DNA from: Apostichopus japonicus
Taxonomy: Eukaryota; Echinodermata; Holothuroidea; Aspidochirotida; Stichopodidae
Assembly (NCBI RefSeq): GCF_037975245.1
Contig: NC_092574.1
Coordinates: 11,741,213-11,805,212, forward strand
Length of the DNA: 64,000 nt
Direction: 5' to 3'
The translations under genes and the position numbers were made by a program. The first letter of the stretch is position 1; the number at the start of each line of letters is the position of its first letter. The notes below the pieces were generated by a model. That model worked only from the letters and a program-made list of their open reading frames with translations. It did not search any database and had not been told where the DNA came from. Positions 18,543 to 31,500 of the stretch are shown piece after piece.

Positions 18543-20547
18543 CTGCAAGAAAAAATATGTAAGATGGTGTTGGTAAACTAATTATCTCTCACAACATCCA
18601 CTCGTACACAGGAAATTCTACTGTTTAGTATACATTAGTGATGGGAACAGGTACCAGGGGACCGACCGAAAAGAAATTACTAACCAGTACACAGTAGTAC
18701 ATATTGCAAGTATGATATCGTGGAGTCGTACTTTAAAGGTGCCAAAACTGTCTTGTAAGAAATTGTAAATTGTCTTGCATCAAATTGCTTAATTTGAGCA
18801 ATTAAATACAAGTATATCCCCACAAATGCTTCAAGGAATTCAATCACTCAAATCCCATTTTCACGAGTGCTGTGGTTGATGTCATTACCTCATGATGTCA
18901 GCTTTGCATAAGTTGTATTAGATATAGCTAAATAATAACTAAAATGAGTCAAACGTTGGAAAGATCAGCAGGCAAATGGTTTGACAAGCTACAGTAAATG
19001 ATGTTATGTTATTACATCTCTTTAATACAAAGAAAGATTGATACTCACAGAACCAATTACTCTCAGGGTGATGTATTCTGATTCATCTTTCACATCCTAC
19101 AGACAAAAAAACTGGAGAAAGTAACATTTTTGACAAAAAAGTCAGAAAAAATTATATACGCAGGTTATATGTACGCCTAGCTCAGGTATGATAAATTGCA
19201 GTGCGGTATGAGTGCGGGAACTATTGGTTCACAAAATGTACTGTCATACCAGAACTAAAATTCATCACAGGGCAATGCTAAGGGCGATACAAATACAAAA
19301 CATGATATGACCGAAAGGACTGAACCCCATTTTCCACCAAACAATTCCATTTAAAGTTGAAGGGTTGGGCGTTATTTGTTATGTCATTTCTGTGTGCCGT
19401 GTACCAGTGTCTTTCCATAAGAATCCCAAGATCATTAAAGGGCTCGAGTAGTGAGAGATGGTTAAGGAACTAGTCTGTAGATTACTTTACATTAAGTACT
19501 TTAAAAAGGAGAGAAAACACTTCATGTCAGATACAAAAAAAGAAAAAAAAAGAAAAAAAAAGAAAAAAAAAGAAAAAAAGAAAAAGTTAGTATTACTCTA
19601 AAACGGAGAGACTATACTCCATTACTCTTTCGGCCATGGCGGAAAGGTACATTTAAGGTATGGATTTGACCTTGGTGTACAGGAATGTATCAGGGAAGCT
19701 TTCTCTGATAAGGAAAGTATACACTGCTTCAAATGTGAAGGTTCGCTGGATAGCCTGAATTGTAGTTAAGACAATATTGGGGAGTTGATGCACTGTACAT
19801 GTTGATTGAATAGTTTGAATTGTAAGTTCATAAGTGTTGATACATGATTGTCTTCAAATATATAATAGTTAGTTGAATAGTTGATAGTTTATTCAAAAAG
19901 TACGATTCTGATTGTAGGTTTAAATGACTGATTTTGTGGATTTTTCGGGGCTTGGTATAGTTCATATACAAATTAATGGCGGAATGGCACATTTTCTATG
20001 GCGAAAAGAGCACATTTTCTATGGCGGAAAGTACCGATGGAGGAATGACACGTCCCCCGCCTATAGTAGTACAGGCAAAACAGTTGTAAATTGCTCAATC
20101 ATTGATGTTATGTGCCTACTTTCGTGAATTCATTTAGGCCTACGTTACTATGTCTGTGTCTAGATAATAACCTTGCGTTTGGAGAAAATTCACTTCAGTT
20201 CAACTTATATTTCCGAAAGCATGGAATCGAGGTTATTGTTTTGGAAATGCTTATTTCGATTCGAGAATTTCGGATCGCCGCTGTGTGCATGTTGTAACGC
20301 TAGGCCTGTGTTCCTACCGTTGGGCATGTACGAGCCTAACGGCCAGTTATAGGCTTCCTAGCCTAGGCCTATATCATTGTGACTAATCGGTTAGGCCTAG
20401 CCTAACTTTTGTTAGCTTTGTTTACAAGGAACAATAAAATATTGTTCTCGATGTTTGGTGTAGGAGTTAGACTCATATATCACATTGGGTGGTGAACTCC
20501 TCAACAGCACATGCATGGTGATACATTACCTTTTTCTGCTCAGACAT
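18465..20547 (-). CDS. SUMO, N-terminal exons (3' part not found)
   Basis: Three exons in phase (20530-20547, 19049-19096, 18465-18542) start MSEQKKDVKDESEYITLRV and continue IGSVGSTVEFKIKR, then KLKKAYCDKQ. This matches SUMO-1 from the N-terminal tail through the first part of the beta-grasp fold. SUMO is conjugated to lysines of other proteins through a C-terminal diglycine. The remaining part of the fold, with the FxFxGxRI-type stretch and the GG end, was not found between here and the left edge. The locus may therefore be a fragment, or the last exons may be far away or unrecognised. Confidence 0.75.
19049..19096 (-). CDS. SUMO exon 2
   Basis: This 48-bp exon lies between TCTGTAG and GTGAGT and reads DVKDESEYITLRVIGS. 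It is the conserved first beta-strand of SUMO. Confidence 0.8.
19530..19587. repeat. A/G-rich microsatellite
   Basis: Repeated AGAAAAAAAA units, purine only. Confidence 0.8.
19610..19925 (+). repeat. Dispersed repeat, copy 2
   Basis: Collinear with 10380-10780 (GGCCATGGCGGAAAGG, ACAGGAATGTATC, TCTTCAAATATATAAT). It lies in SUMO intron 1. Confidence 0.7.
20530..20547 (-). CDS. SUMO exon 1
   Basis: ATG TCT GAG CAG AAA AAG then GTAATG. Six codons (MSEQKK), as expected for the short N-terminal SUMO exon. Confidence 0.75.
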
Positions 20548-20854
20548 TTTGACAGGATAGATGAAATAAACGCCGGCGGTTGGTTGACTGCGTGCTGACT
20601 TCCCGCACTTCGTCTTCAGAGCATACACTAACAAGTACCAATACCGCTTCACATGCCATAGGTCGGATCCGATCTTCGCGGTGCTAGAGTATGGCGCGCC
20701 GTATGTACCACTCTACTCATGTTGTCGTCGCGGAGACTTAGGTAGTCATATTGAAGTGATCTGGATAAATCCATGTAGATTAGATTCATAGCATAAAACG
20801 CAAAATGTCATGTCAGATGCATGCTCTCTAATACGAATATGTAAGAAAGACGAT

Positions 20855-21219
20855 CAAGGGCGTAGGAACCGGGGGGCTGGGGGGAGCCAGCCCCCCAGTG
20901 AAAAATATGGTGGGGCGGAAGTATCATTCCGCCCCCCCCCCCGCTTCGCATGTCAGAAAACCCCTTTTTCATTTCCAAATGAGAAAAAAATCTCATTTGG
21001 AGCACCAAATTGCATCTAAGGCCAGGTAAAAATGCAAAATTATTTACAAACTGAAGTGGGTGTTGAAGTGTGCTATATTGCACCAGATTGCATCTGAGGC
21101 CACTTGGAAATGCAAAAAAATTCCAAAGGGGAGGGGGACACACCCTCCCCTTAGACCCCTCCCCCAGACCGGCCATCAGTCTTCAGCCCCCCACTCAAAA
21201 GTACCTTCCTACGCCACTG
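20855..21219. mobile_element. hAT-type MITE with 8-bp target-site duplication
   Basis: The ends are CAAGGGCGTAGGAA and, inverted, CAGTGGCGTAGGAA, a typical hAT terminus. The duplication AAGACGAT is exact at 20847-20854 and 21220-21227. The 365-bp body is non-coding, with runs of C and G near the ends. Confidence 0.85.
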
Positions 21220-21660
21220 AAGACGATAATCCAAGTTCAACGATGATATTCCAAGTTTTTCGAGCGATGATACAGGTTTATCGTTGAGGAACCTGGATTT
21301 TCGACCTGTAATACAAGTTAGGTTTAGCGGTTGATGCTACAGATTTTGCGCCCGATAATCCAAGGTTTTCCATTGATAATGCAAATTTATATTGACGATA
21401 AACCTTGTTTCTTTCTTTTTTCCTATCGGCAATCCAGATTTATCGTTTTTGTTGAAAACCTGAGAGATAAATTTATTGGTATGTATATCCGGGTTTTTCG
21501 ACCGAAAATCGGTTTATCACCAGATAATCTTAGATTATCAGTCGAAAGCCTGGATTTTTGACGAAAACCTGGATTTTCGATGAAAAGCTGGATTTCGGCA
21601 AATACCGTTATTAACATCGTAATCCTGATATATTCGAGATATTCCAGGTTCATGGGTTGG
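21220..21660. repeat. Degenerate short tandem repeat
   Basis: Variants of GATAATCCAGGTTTTCGA recur about every 20-30 bp, with frequent TTTTCGA and CCTGGATTTTCG. No frame is conserved. Confidence 0.6.
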
Positions 21661-24600
21661 TAATCAGGGGTTTAAACTGAAAACCGGGAACATTCATTAA
21701 TAGGCATTTGGTTTGCCATATGAGTATCAAGCGTAATAGCTGTTCCTTCCATGGGATTCGTGATTCACATTTAAAAGGAAAGGGGACTGGGGTTTCGAAT
21801 GAATTAGTTAGAATTCGTGCCCAGGCTATATATTGGGTGACTTATCCTTAAAAGTATCACAAATATACATCATGACACAAACACACTTACACACGCATGA
21901 GAGCCAAAAATACGCGACGCATCGTCAAATTGATAATAGAAATTTTTGTATATTTCTGAAACAAACAACTGTTGAACACTTAAACTATAACTGTACCAAG
22001 ATTATCAGTTTAGGAGCATATTGCGCTTAAGTATCATCCCTGCATACCATTAATTATGACCCGTTAGCTGCTCAAGTTAAACATGCACCTAACATATTTT
22101 GCGCGAAAATCGTCTCGAATGTGGTTACCAAATTTAGCAAAAGGATGAACGTTTTCGTCAGCAAAATGGCTAAGTATCTAACGATAAGTCATATAAACGT
22201 TATCTGTATTACATATGCATTGTTCATGCATGAAGGTCACGTTGGGCTGCCTCAGTACTGCGCAATAAGTGTTAATTTTCGGAATTACTGACCACCCCTT
22301 ATACTGTTCCGGTGTGCGAACGCCGTTTGATGCACACATCAGTCGCACATGTTCGGTTTATAGGTTTATAGGCTCCAGTTTGGCGACTACGGTTTGTCCT
22401 TAAGTTGCCAAATGGTTTCCGTTTGCTCCTTGAATCTCAAACATCGGTTGTTAAAACTTCTACCCAAATATGCTAGGTAACTCACACAATATTTGTCAGC
22501 CATATATAGTCCTGTTTTACTGCCTCATGATTTATCTAATCTCACAATGATATCGAGGTAATAAACGGATGATTTGGATTCACGAAGAGCAATGAAAAAG
22601 GAGGCAATATGTTTGATATCAATTCACCTAAATATTTGTTTATACAATTTCACATGTAGTTTAGGCCACCTTGCTAAAGTCTCTTAGTGATCCATTCACC
22701 TTGCAGTAGCTGTTGTATATTGAAATCGTTATGACGATCTATTGTTCCATATCAAAGATTTATGGTTAATGTTTATTTCCAGTTGCCATCGGAATTATAT
22801 CAATCAGAAACTAACATTGAAATATGTCATATTATTTCAGAGGTCTTTCTTGTTTCATTGCAAGACGTTAGGTAAATAACACACCTCGTATTGTGATGAC
22901 AAACTCCGGTGCAATTTTACTGTTTTAAAAACTTTCCTGCATTTAAATACAGAATTTGCCCCTACTTGATACTACAAGTCATAGTTTTACTTAATCAACA
23001 TGATTAAAGTAAATCCAAACCCCTCTTTAATAGCATTCACCCTAGTTAGTAATCCTTTCAATAATGTTTAGAGAACAAGTTATAAAACTGGTTTAAAAAG
23101 GTGAGTTTTGATGTTGATCTATTTCCCCATATTAACCTGTCAGCCCATTCACTAGCTGTTGTGAGTTTCGTCTCAGATGACGTGGATTCAGCATTAAGTT
23201 GAAAATTTTATACTTTTAAAGTAAATTTTATTTGTAAATATGTGAAATAATTAAGTATTTTTGTTAATTAATTAATGAGATGTCTTCTTTGTCGTCTATA
23301 TGTAGACCTAATCCGTTTTAAGAGCCATCTAAAATAACAAAGACGCCTTTATATCATGAAAAGTTCATATTCGCGTATTTATTGTTATATAAATCGGCAC
23401 ATCTTAAATGTTTCTATATTCTTCGTCAACTTGCATTCTCAAAGAAGATTTTTAGTACATATTCTTATATTTAGTCCATGATCATAGAACCATCCCCTAA
23501 GAGCGTATGTGCCCAAATGCTAAAGGATAGTTTCGACATATTGCTAATAATTTAAGTAAAGTGTAGCATAAGTTAATCTTCGTTAGCCGAAATAAAGATT
23601 AACTTCATATTGAAAAAGAAATGCGCTTAGTAAGAACACCAAAACATGCATACTTTGGTCTCGTTCTGCCAACACATACTTTCAATTGGTCGTTCTGCGT
23701 TCAAACGGATAGGTACAGAGTACGTCAAAACAACGGATGCTCCTCTTGCAGTTTTTTTTTTTTTTGGGAAGATATTACTCTGTTAAAATTCTTTTAATAA
23801 TTGAAGTTAACTTCTGTAGTAATTAACGCGTCACATTCAGTTTTTAAATACGAAATCCGGCAGAGAGAAACAGATCGCTTAAATTGTTTAGGAAATGAAA
23901 ACTTTTTAAAGATTCTTTTGAAGTCTTATTGTAACCTTATTGTGTATTGGACTTTTATACAGTACATAGGTTGTATTAGAGAACGTGTATGTATATACTT
24001 TTATGTAATATCTGGTGCGTTTGTTAATGCAGTCTGCATGCGTAAAGCTTAACCAGCTCGCTTTCAAGTATATAAGGGTAGAATTAACAGGAAAGCTACC
24101 AACTCATGTTAATCAGCATTCTTGAAGCATTCAGTGCAAGGCATACAAAATTTGCTATCTGCGGGTTAATTGTGACGAATGACGAGGAAAGATATGAGGA
24201 TTGAGGCTTTCGGGGCGTTTGGGCCTTGACAGATACGGGGAAAGGAAATGTCGGTTCCTGCCTGGAATCATGGAAATTTATATTTACCCTTTTTGCAGTT
24301 TGTATGAATTAAAAAAGAAGAAGATCATAGAAACTAGTTTTGAGAAACATTACTTTATTGTCAAAGACAAAAGCTATATAACTTCAGCACTGTTCATGAG
24401 ATGTTTAGCTACCCACTCTACTACCACTTACACATTTAAAAAAGCTCGATTAGTTAGTTTTCAAAAAATCATCGAATATCTACTTCAAACTAATAACTAG
24501 AAGTATAGTTAATTGATGGCGAATCACTTCATTAAAATTCTTTAGGATGTCTCTTGTTCCAAAGATTTCCACCTTCCGGTTGCAGTTTGCAACTCTCGCT

Positions 24601-25317
24601 CATTGGTCCCAAAGTGATACATATCCTTAATTGACCTTACTTCTCTTGATATATCCTATTCATGGGATCAAACAAACGACAAAACGACATATTGATTTAT
24701 AGCATGGCGACATTAGACTTAAAACAAAACTGCAGATTATTTATTGAAAGCAGCTCTCCGTTCTCTTGTTATAAGAGGAAAAGAAATAAAATGAAATCTA
24801 GGAGAAGTTGTAAGATATGCTACCCGGCTAAGTTTAACTTTAAAATTATGGATAAAAGTGATTGGAAAAATAGATACCAATACCAGCTGCCACATATTCT
24901 CTAACTAATTTTAATTCCACGTTGCTGCTTCAGGAATTAAAATTCAACGCTTTTCAATTAGTTGCAGCCACTGTTACCATCGCGGATGGGTATTCGGACT
25001 TCCCTGTTATATTTATTTCTCCAACGTGTCATAATTGAATTGTTGTCAATGACGTAGCGATACCTACAGATAAATAAAAACAGAGGTTTAGACGGTTGAT
25101 TGTAGTATAATGAGATGTTGTGATACTGGACCTAAGCATTTGTAATTTACACCCAATAAGTAGTGATTACCATCCACAAAGTATATATTATACTTTGTTG
25201 CAGTGATTAAGGATTATACTATAGCTAGCAATGAAGCGTCTGGCAGACAACGCTTACATTTCTAACCAATTAGTGAGCTGTTGGCGTTAAAAATAGCTGC
25301 AGACATGTTCGGGTAAT
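21661..25317. other. Intergenic region, no gene recognised
   Basis: About 3.6 kb between the SUMO 5' side and the 3' end of the C3-like gene. Short open stretches show no conserved protein pattern. A poly(T) run lies at about 23751-23767. An alternative, weaker candidate for the last C3-like exon lies near 24540-24630. Confidence 0.5.
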
Positions 25318-25323
25318 TTTATT
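25318..25323 (-). terminator. Candidate poly(A) signal of the C3-like gene
   Basis: AATAAA on the minus strand, 138 bp after the tentative stop codon. Confidence 0.35.
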
Positions 25324-25460
25324 TCTTCTGAAACTAAGGGAAAGTTTTCTCTTCATGATATCAAAATCTCATGTCTTATTGAAGTAAAGCACGTAAAGAT
25401 ATAGCAAGGATACACTGAAAAAGAGCCATTTGCGTACCATCATTTAAAACCACACCATAT

Positions 25461-25500
25461 TCATATTATTCGTGGTGATTCTGGGAACAAGGCAATTTTC
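25461..25500 (-). CDS. Tentative last exon of the C3-like gene
   Basis: After CACATAG the phase-correct frame reads [13 protein letters not shown] and TGA (25461-25463). This suits the closing strand of a C345C module, but the C-terminal cysteines of vertebrate C3 are missing and the acceptor is weak. An alternative at about 24540-24630, with two cysteines, is also phase-possible. Confidence 0.4.
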
Positions 25501-28500
25501 CTATGTGTGATATAACTGTTAGTCGAAATGTTACTATCACAAGCATTATATATAGTCATGACTTATTTCACAGAGTATCCCAGTAGTAGGAAGTACGACA
25601 TGTACTTGTTATCTTATTATCACATATGAAGATTTTGTTTTAAACACTAGACATTGTTGATGGTTACTTATTCCCACCAGACAAACTGGATACTTTACTC
25701 AAATACATTTATCACACGCCTATATCTTTTCTACTAAAATGTTAGCGGGTTGTCCTTGAAATGTTTCAAAAAAAGTTCACAATTAGACATCATAAATTCA
25801 ACAGACAGACAGACAAGATTAAGTAGTATATATGGTATTTCCCTTATGTTGCGGTTCATTACTAAAGTAACAATAATAAACTTTCAATTTATACCAGTAT
25901 TTTGCTCATTATTACCTGTCTATTTGCAAGAAAAGCAGCTACAATATGCTGTTAAGAGACATGTCTTCGCAAATGTGTAAAACAAATTCAGTTTGTCAAC
26001 GGACAACCCATCTAATGAAATTCAAAGTTCGCCTCTTGTCATCGTTATATATATGTTACAGTATTACGTAACATAACATATTATGTTATGCTTCGTTGGA
26101 ATCTACATACACTCACCCTTTAACCGCACCATTCCCGTCTGGTTTTGTATACTCCAATGTATTACTGCCAATTAACAAGTACTGCCTAATTCTTATATGT
26201 GGACAACGACAAGCTCTGCTGAGCCAGAACTCACGAGAGTCATGCATATGGACATCTCTTTCATCACCTATGGAATCGAAAGAAAGGCTTGTAATTAGAT
26301 ATCATTTTCTGTGGAATACTGGAAACATCATACGAATGGCAGCATTAGTTAAAACCCTTGATGGTTGAAATGTATAAATGTCTTCAAATATATACAGAAA
26401 GTTAAGCTGGCGCACGTATTGGACATCATGAGATATCGCAGAATTAATTTAAAAAAATTGTGTTGATTCTGTGCAACTTCGATACTGTTATAAAAACTAA
26501 AATCAGACAAATCATAAATCATACCAAAATCAGACAATTTCGATAGCAATGAGTGTAGCAAGTCAACACATGGGCTGCGATCGTTTATAACATCTGGTTT
26601 TTGGTTCCTGTGCGATTAAAGTCTTCTTTTTAATCTTTTGTGCTTATTTAATTTTCTTGGTTTCCATTTAAGGCTATTGTTGTCAAGACCACAACTATAC
26701 TCACTGCTACGTGGAATTGATTTCAATGCTAACTTCTGGCTGCAGATTCAAGTTTACAGATTGTTTGGTATCTGTCGGTTGTTTCGCACAGTATTTCTAT
26801 AATAGTCGTTGCTTACTATTACAGAGGACCATCTAACATACAACGAAGTTAATACGCTGAATGGCAGCAATTCATCATTGGCCTCCGTCCGTCTGTGCAG
26901 ACGATGGATTGCGTTCCGTTACTTTCGAGCAGCGTCTGCGGTGGCTGTACAGGCCTATCCTTGAGTGGCAGTCCTTAGCACAGTCAGTGCAGACATGGAT
27001 GGTATCTTCTTTTGAGCTAGAGCTAGATTCCTTCCTTCTTTGGCGCTTGAGGTCTTGTTGCTCTCTTCTGTCTTGCTCTGCTCTATCTATTCCCTGTTTC
27101 ACTTCATGTCTCCAGGAGGGGCGATCTACTACTATGTCGTCCCAGGTGTTGATGTCCATGTGGGCTGACAGGAGATCCCTTTTGCACAAGTCCTTGAATC
27201 TGAGCTGTGGGCGACCTGTGGATCTTGTGCCACACTCCAACTGACCATACAGTAGGTCCTTGGGGATGCGTCCTTTGTCCATACGGGAGACGTGTCCAAG
27301 CTAGCGTAGCCGACGTTCACTGAGCATTGCATAGATTGATGTTGACCTAGCCTTGCACAGAACATCGTTGTTGGTGACCTTGTCCTCCCATGTGTGGCCC
27401 ATGATCTTGCGGAGGCATCTGAGATGGAAAGCATTTAGTCGGTGTTCTTGCCTGGTATATGTTGTCCAAGTCTCGCTGCCATAGAGAAGCGTACTGAGAA
27501 CACATGCTTGGTAGACTTTGAGCTTGGTGTGCAGCGTCAGGTTCTTATTCGTCCAGACTCTGGTGTTGAGTTTAGACATCACTGAGGCTGCTTTTCCAAT
27601 GCGCCCATTGATCTCACCATCCAGGGACAAGTTGCTTGACATCAGAGAGCCCAGATATTTGAAGTTGTCCACTACTACAAGTGTGGCGTCAAGGATCCTG
27701 ATTGCTGGAATAGATGTAGTGTTCTGTGCCATGACCTCTGTTTTCTTTATGCTGATGGTTAAGCCAAATTCTCTGCATGCCTGGGAGAAGCAGTCCATAA
27801 GATGCTGGAGTCCCTCTTCGGTGTGGCTGGTAAAAGCTGCATCATCAGCAAACAGCAACTCCCTTATCAGAACACGAGTGATCTTGGTCTTGGCTCGCAG
27901 ACGGGCTAGGTTTAACAGTTTGCCATCGTGCCTGGTGTGGATATAGATCCCATCAGTAGAGGTCTGGAAGGCATACGACAGAAGCAGAGAGAAGAAAATT
28001 CCGAACAGGGTTGGTGCAAGCACGCAGCCCTGCTTAACTCCACTTTTGGTCTCAAAGGGTTTGGATGTGCTGCCATTGAAGATGACTGTGCTCTTCATGT
28101 TTGTATGGAAGGACGTGATGATGCTGAGGAGTGTCGAAGGACATCCTATCCTCTGCAGCAGCTTGAAGAGTCCACTGCGGCTAACAAGATCAAAAGCCTT
28201 GGTAAGGTCGACGAAAGCTAGGAATAGTGGTTGTTGCTGTTCCCTGCACTTTTCTTGGAGCTGTCTCACAGAGAAAATCATGTCGATAGTGGACCTTCCT
28301 GATCTGAAGCCACACTGGGATTCTGGATACACCCTGTCAGCTAGCACCTGAAGTCTAGCTAGGACCACACGTGCGAACACCTTGCCAACAATACTGAGGA
28401 GGGATATTCCACGATACTTATTGCAGTCGCTCCTGTCACCCTTGTTCTTGAAGAGGGTCACTATCTTGGCATCACGCATGCTTTGTGGTACCTGTCCTTC

Positions 28501-31500
28501 TCTCCAGCAGAGGCAGAGAAGTTCATGGAGATGGGGTAGAAGTGTAGCTTTTCCTTCTTTGATGACCTCAGGTGGAATGGCATCATTTCCTGGAGCTTTG
28601 CCACTGGATAGAGCATCAATAGCTTTTTCAAGCTCAATCATTGTAGGCTCCTTGTCTAGGTTCTCTAGTACTGGTAGGACAGGGATGCAGTTGATGGCAT
28701 CTTCGGAGACCGTGTTCTCTATTGAGTATAACTCAAGGTAATGCTCCACCCATCTGTCCATCTGCTTGTTTGGGTCAGTGATGATCTCACCTGATTTTGT
28801 CTTCAGGGGTGCTGACTTCTTTACAGCTGGCCCAGTTGCCTGCCTGATTCCTTCATACATGGCCCCGATGTTGCCACTAGTGGAGGCCTGTTCGATGGAG
28901 GTGCTCAGCTGAGTCCAATAATAATTAGCACATTTCCTGGCAATCCTCTGACTCTCAGCCCTAGATTTCCTAAGGGCACTCAAGGTCTTGGCACTTGGAT
29001 ATTGCTTCCATCTTATAAGAGCCTGTCTCTTGGCTATTGTTGCAGGTTCAATAACTTTCAAGTTGGCATCATACCAGTCGGTGTTTTGTCTTTTCTTCCT
29101 CCCAAAAGCATCAATGGCTGACTGGTAGATGAAGGAGCTAAGCTGACACCATCTTGATTCTGCAGTTTCATCAGGAAGAGCGGGACCAAAGTTCTTCATG
29201 GATGCGTTGAATTTGTGAGTTTTTACAGCATCCGCACTACAGGCAGTGTTGATCTTTGGGAGACCTCTTGGTTTGGCATGATGTATCCTTTTGGGCTGCA
29301 GTACAACTTTGCTGATGACTAGAGCGTGGTCGGTATCACAGTCAGCGCTATGGTAGCTGCGGGTTGTATGCACATCTCCAATGCGACTTCTTTTAGTGAT
29401 GATCAGGTCAAGCTGATGCCACTGGTGTGAGCGTGGGTGCATCCAGGACACTTTATGTTTTTCTTTGTGCTGAAAGTAGGTGTTTGTAATGCACAAGTTC
29501 CTGTTGCAACAGAGTTCCAGAAGTCTTTGACCATTTTCATTGATCTTTCCTACTCCATGGTGACCGACGCATGTGGGCCAGGAATCATGTTCAGCACCGA
29601 CTCTTGCATTGAAGTCACCTAGCAGGTAGAGGTCTTCCGATTCTGGGAGTTGACCAATGAGCTCATCGAGTTCACTGTAGAATTTGTTCTTCACATCAGG
29701 ACTGGCAGCGAGAGTTGGAGCATATGCAGCCACCAGGTTAACTATGCCCTTACTGGTGTTTAAGCGGAGAGATAGCAAGCGCTCTGTTCCACCAACGAGA
29801 GGCTTTGTCATAGGCAGTAGGGATGACTTTACTGCAAATCCAACTCCATGTTCACGTCTCTCTTCCTTGGCTTTCCCTTTCCAAAAGAATGTGAAATCCT
29901 TCTCTTGTATTGACCCATCATCTGCAAGTCTTGTCTCTTGTAGGGCAGCAATGTCTATATTCAGTCTGCAAAGCTCAGCATCAATGGCGGCTGTTTTTCG
30001 GATGTCGTTGATGTACTGGAGATCTTCTGAAGTGCCTGGCGTCATAGTTCTAACATTCCAGCTTGCCAGACGAAGTGCTGGAAGTTTCTTCAAATTTCTT
30101 CTTGTGTTGCTGGGAACGTAGGTATTTCGGTCCACAGTTCAGGTGCTTAGCACCCTAGCCCCTTGCACCCAAAGAAGCATGTAGCCCGTGTCGGATCAGC
30201 ACCTTACTGGCTGGGGGCTGCCCAGTTTTGGCGGGCGGTAGCTGATCATTGGAGTTACAATGACTCCTCCCACCGACAAAGACAACCCGTGGCGTCCATC
30301 TCTACGACAATTGAGAATTGACTTATGACCCGTAACTGCTGTCTTCCGTGTTGTGCCCTTGTGTTGCTAGCACAAGGATGAAGTGTCCTCTCCATGACGC
30401 AAAGCCTGGGCAGTTCATATGGGGATCCTGAGTTGCCCAAGGTAAATCTTATGCTTCAAGTTCCCCCTCTCGACCTCACCAATGTACTCCAGAGGAAAGC
30501 AGAGCAGTACGTCTGGCATTGGGCTGGTTGCAGGAGTTGCCGGAAAGGTTGCCAATGACAATTCAGACCGTCTACGGGGCTCCACTCCAAATTTTCTGTC
30601 AAGGTTAATTCCCTTAGCCTTACGCTATCCCTAGCACTCACAAGGCAGTGAGTAGGAGAATACTGTACAAAATGAACAGCTTTTGCTAGATGGCCGTTGG
30701 CTCCCAAGTTTGAGCTCGTCCGCCCTTGTAAAAAAATGGATCTTGTTTTTAATTCCATCAGGGTGTCCAGCCACCCTCCTCACCTGATTCCTCCAGGAAA
30801 AAGGTGGGGTTGACAGTTTAGTCGCTGACAGCTCGACCCTAATACAGGCGGTACTGGTTTTATAGGTTACCAGTAGCAGGTAAGACCTGACCTGACCTGA
30901 GGCAGGGAATTAGTAACCAAATTATACCAGCAAGTCTAGTTTTGAACTGTACAAATTGGGTTACCACCACTAGCATTTTATAACACAATATAGCTTTTAA
31001 ATATTGTTGTAGTAATGTTGAATTTCCTCCATAAATCCGTCTGCAAATGTCTTTTTAATACTGCATAAACATTCAAATTATTAATTGTCGGCACAGCGAG
31101 TGGTAAGTCATAGCCTTTATACTTTCTGGTTTATTTTCAAGTAATTCAACGTTTGAATAATGCTGTGTCCAAAAATGTCAAGGCAACGAAAGTTTCTCTT
31201 TCGAATGTAACTTAATTAGTGCTAAAAGATGTTCATTTGGTGAACGAAACTTTATATTTCGTACTATTTTTAACGTATATTTCCTCCATTTGTCATTTGT
31301 CATTACCTCTCTTAATTGGATCCAAAATAGTTGCGTTGACGACTTTGTATCCGTCTTCCTCTCGTATGTTCGTAACCTGCAAATTGTATACTAGAACGAA
31401 AGAACAACAAAAGACATCGAAATATTATGAAAAAAATATATTGGACATGTTTTGAATAGACTGCAGGATAAACAAACACCATGGTACTGTGATAATTGTC

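Noticed and set aside
20810-21176. Open frames over the 365-bp MITE
   Set aside because: They arise from the G/C-rich body of a non-coding hAT MITE with clear ends.
24201-24500. 99-codon plus-strand frame as a gene
   Set aside because: AT-rich, no conserved pattern and no splice or promoter context.
24540-24630. Alternative last exon of the C3-like gene with two cysteines
   Set aside because: Phase-compatible but the match to C345C ends is weaker than at 25461-25500 and no splice or poly(A) support was clearer; kept only as an alternative.
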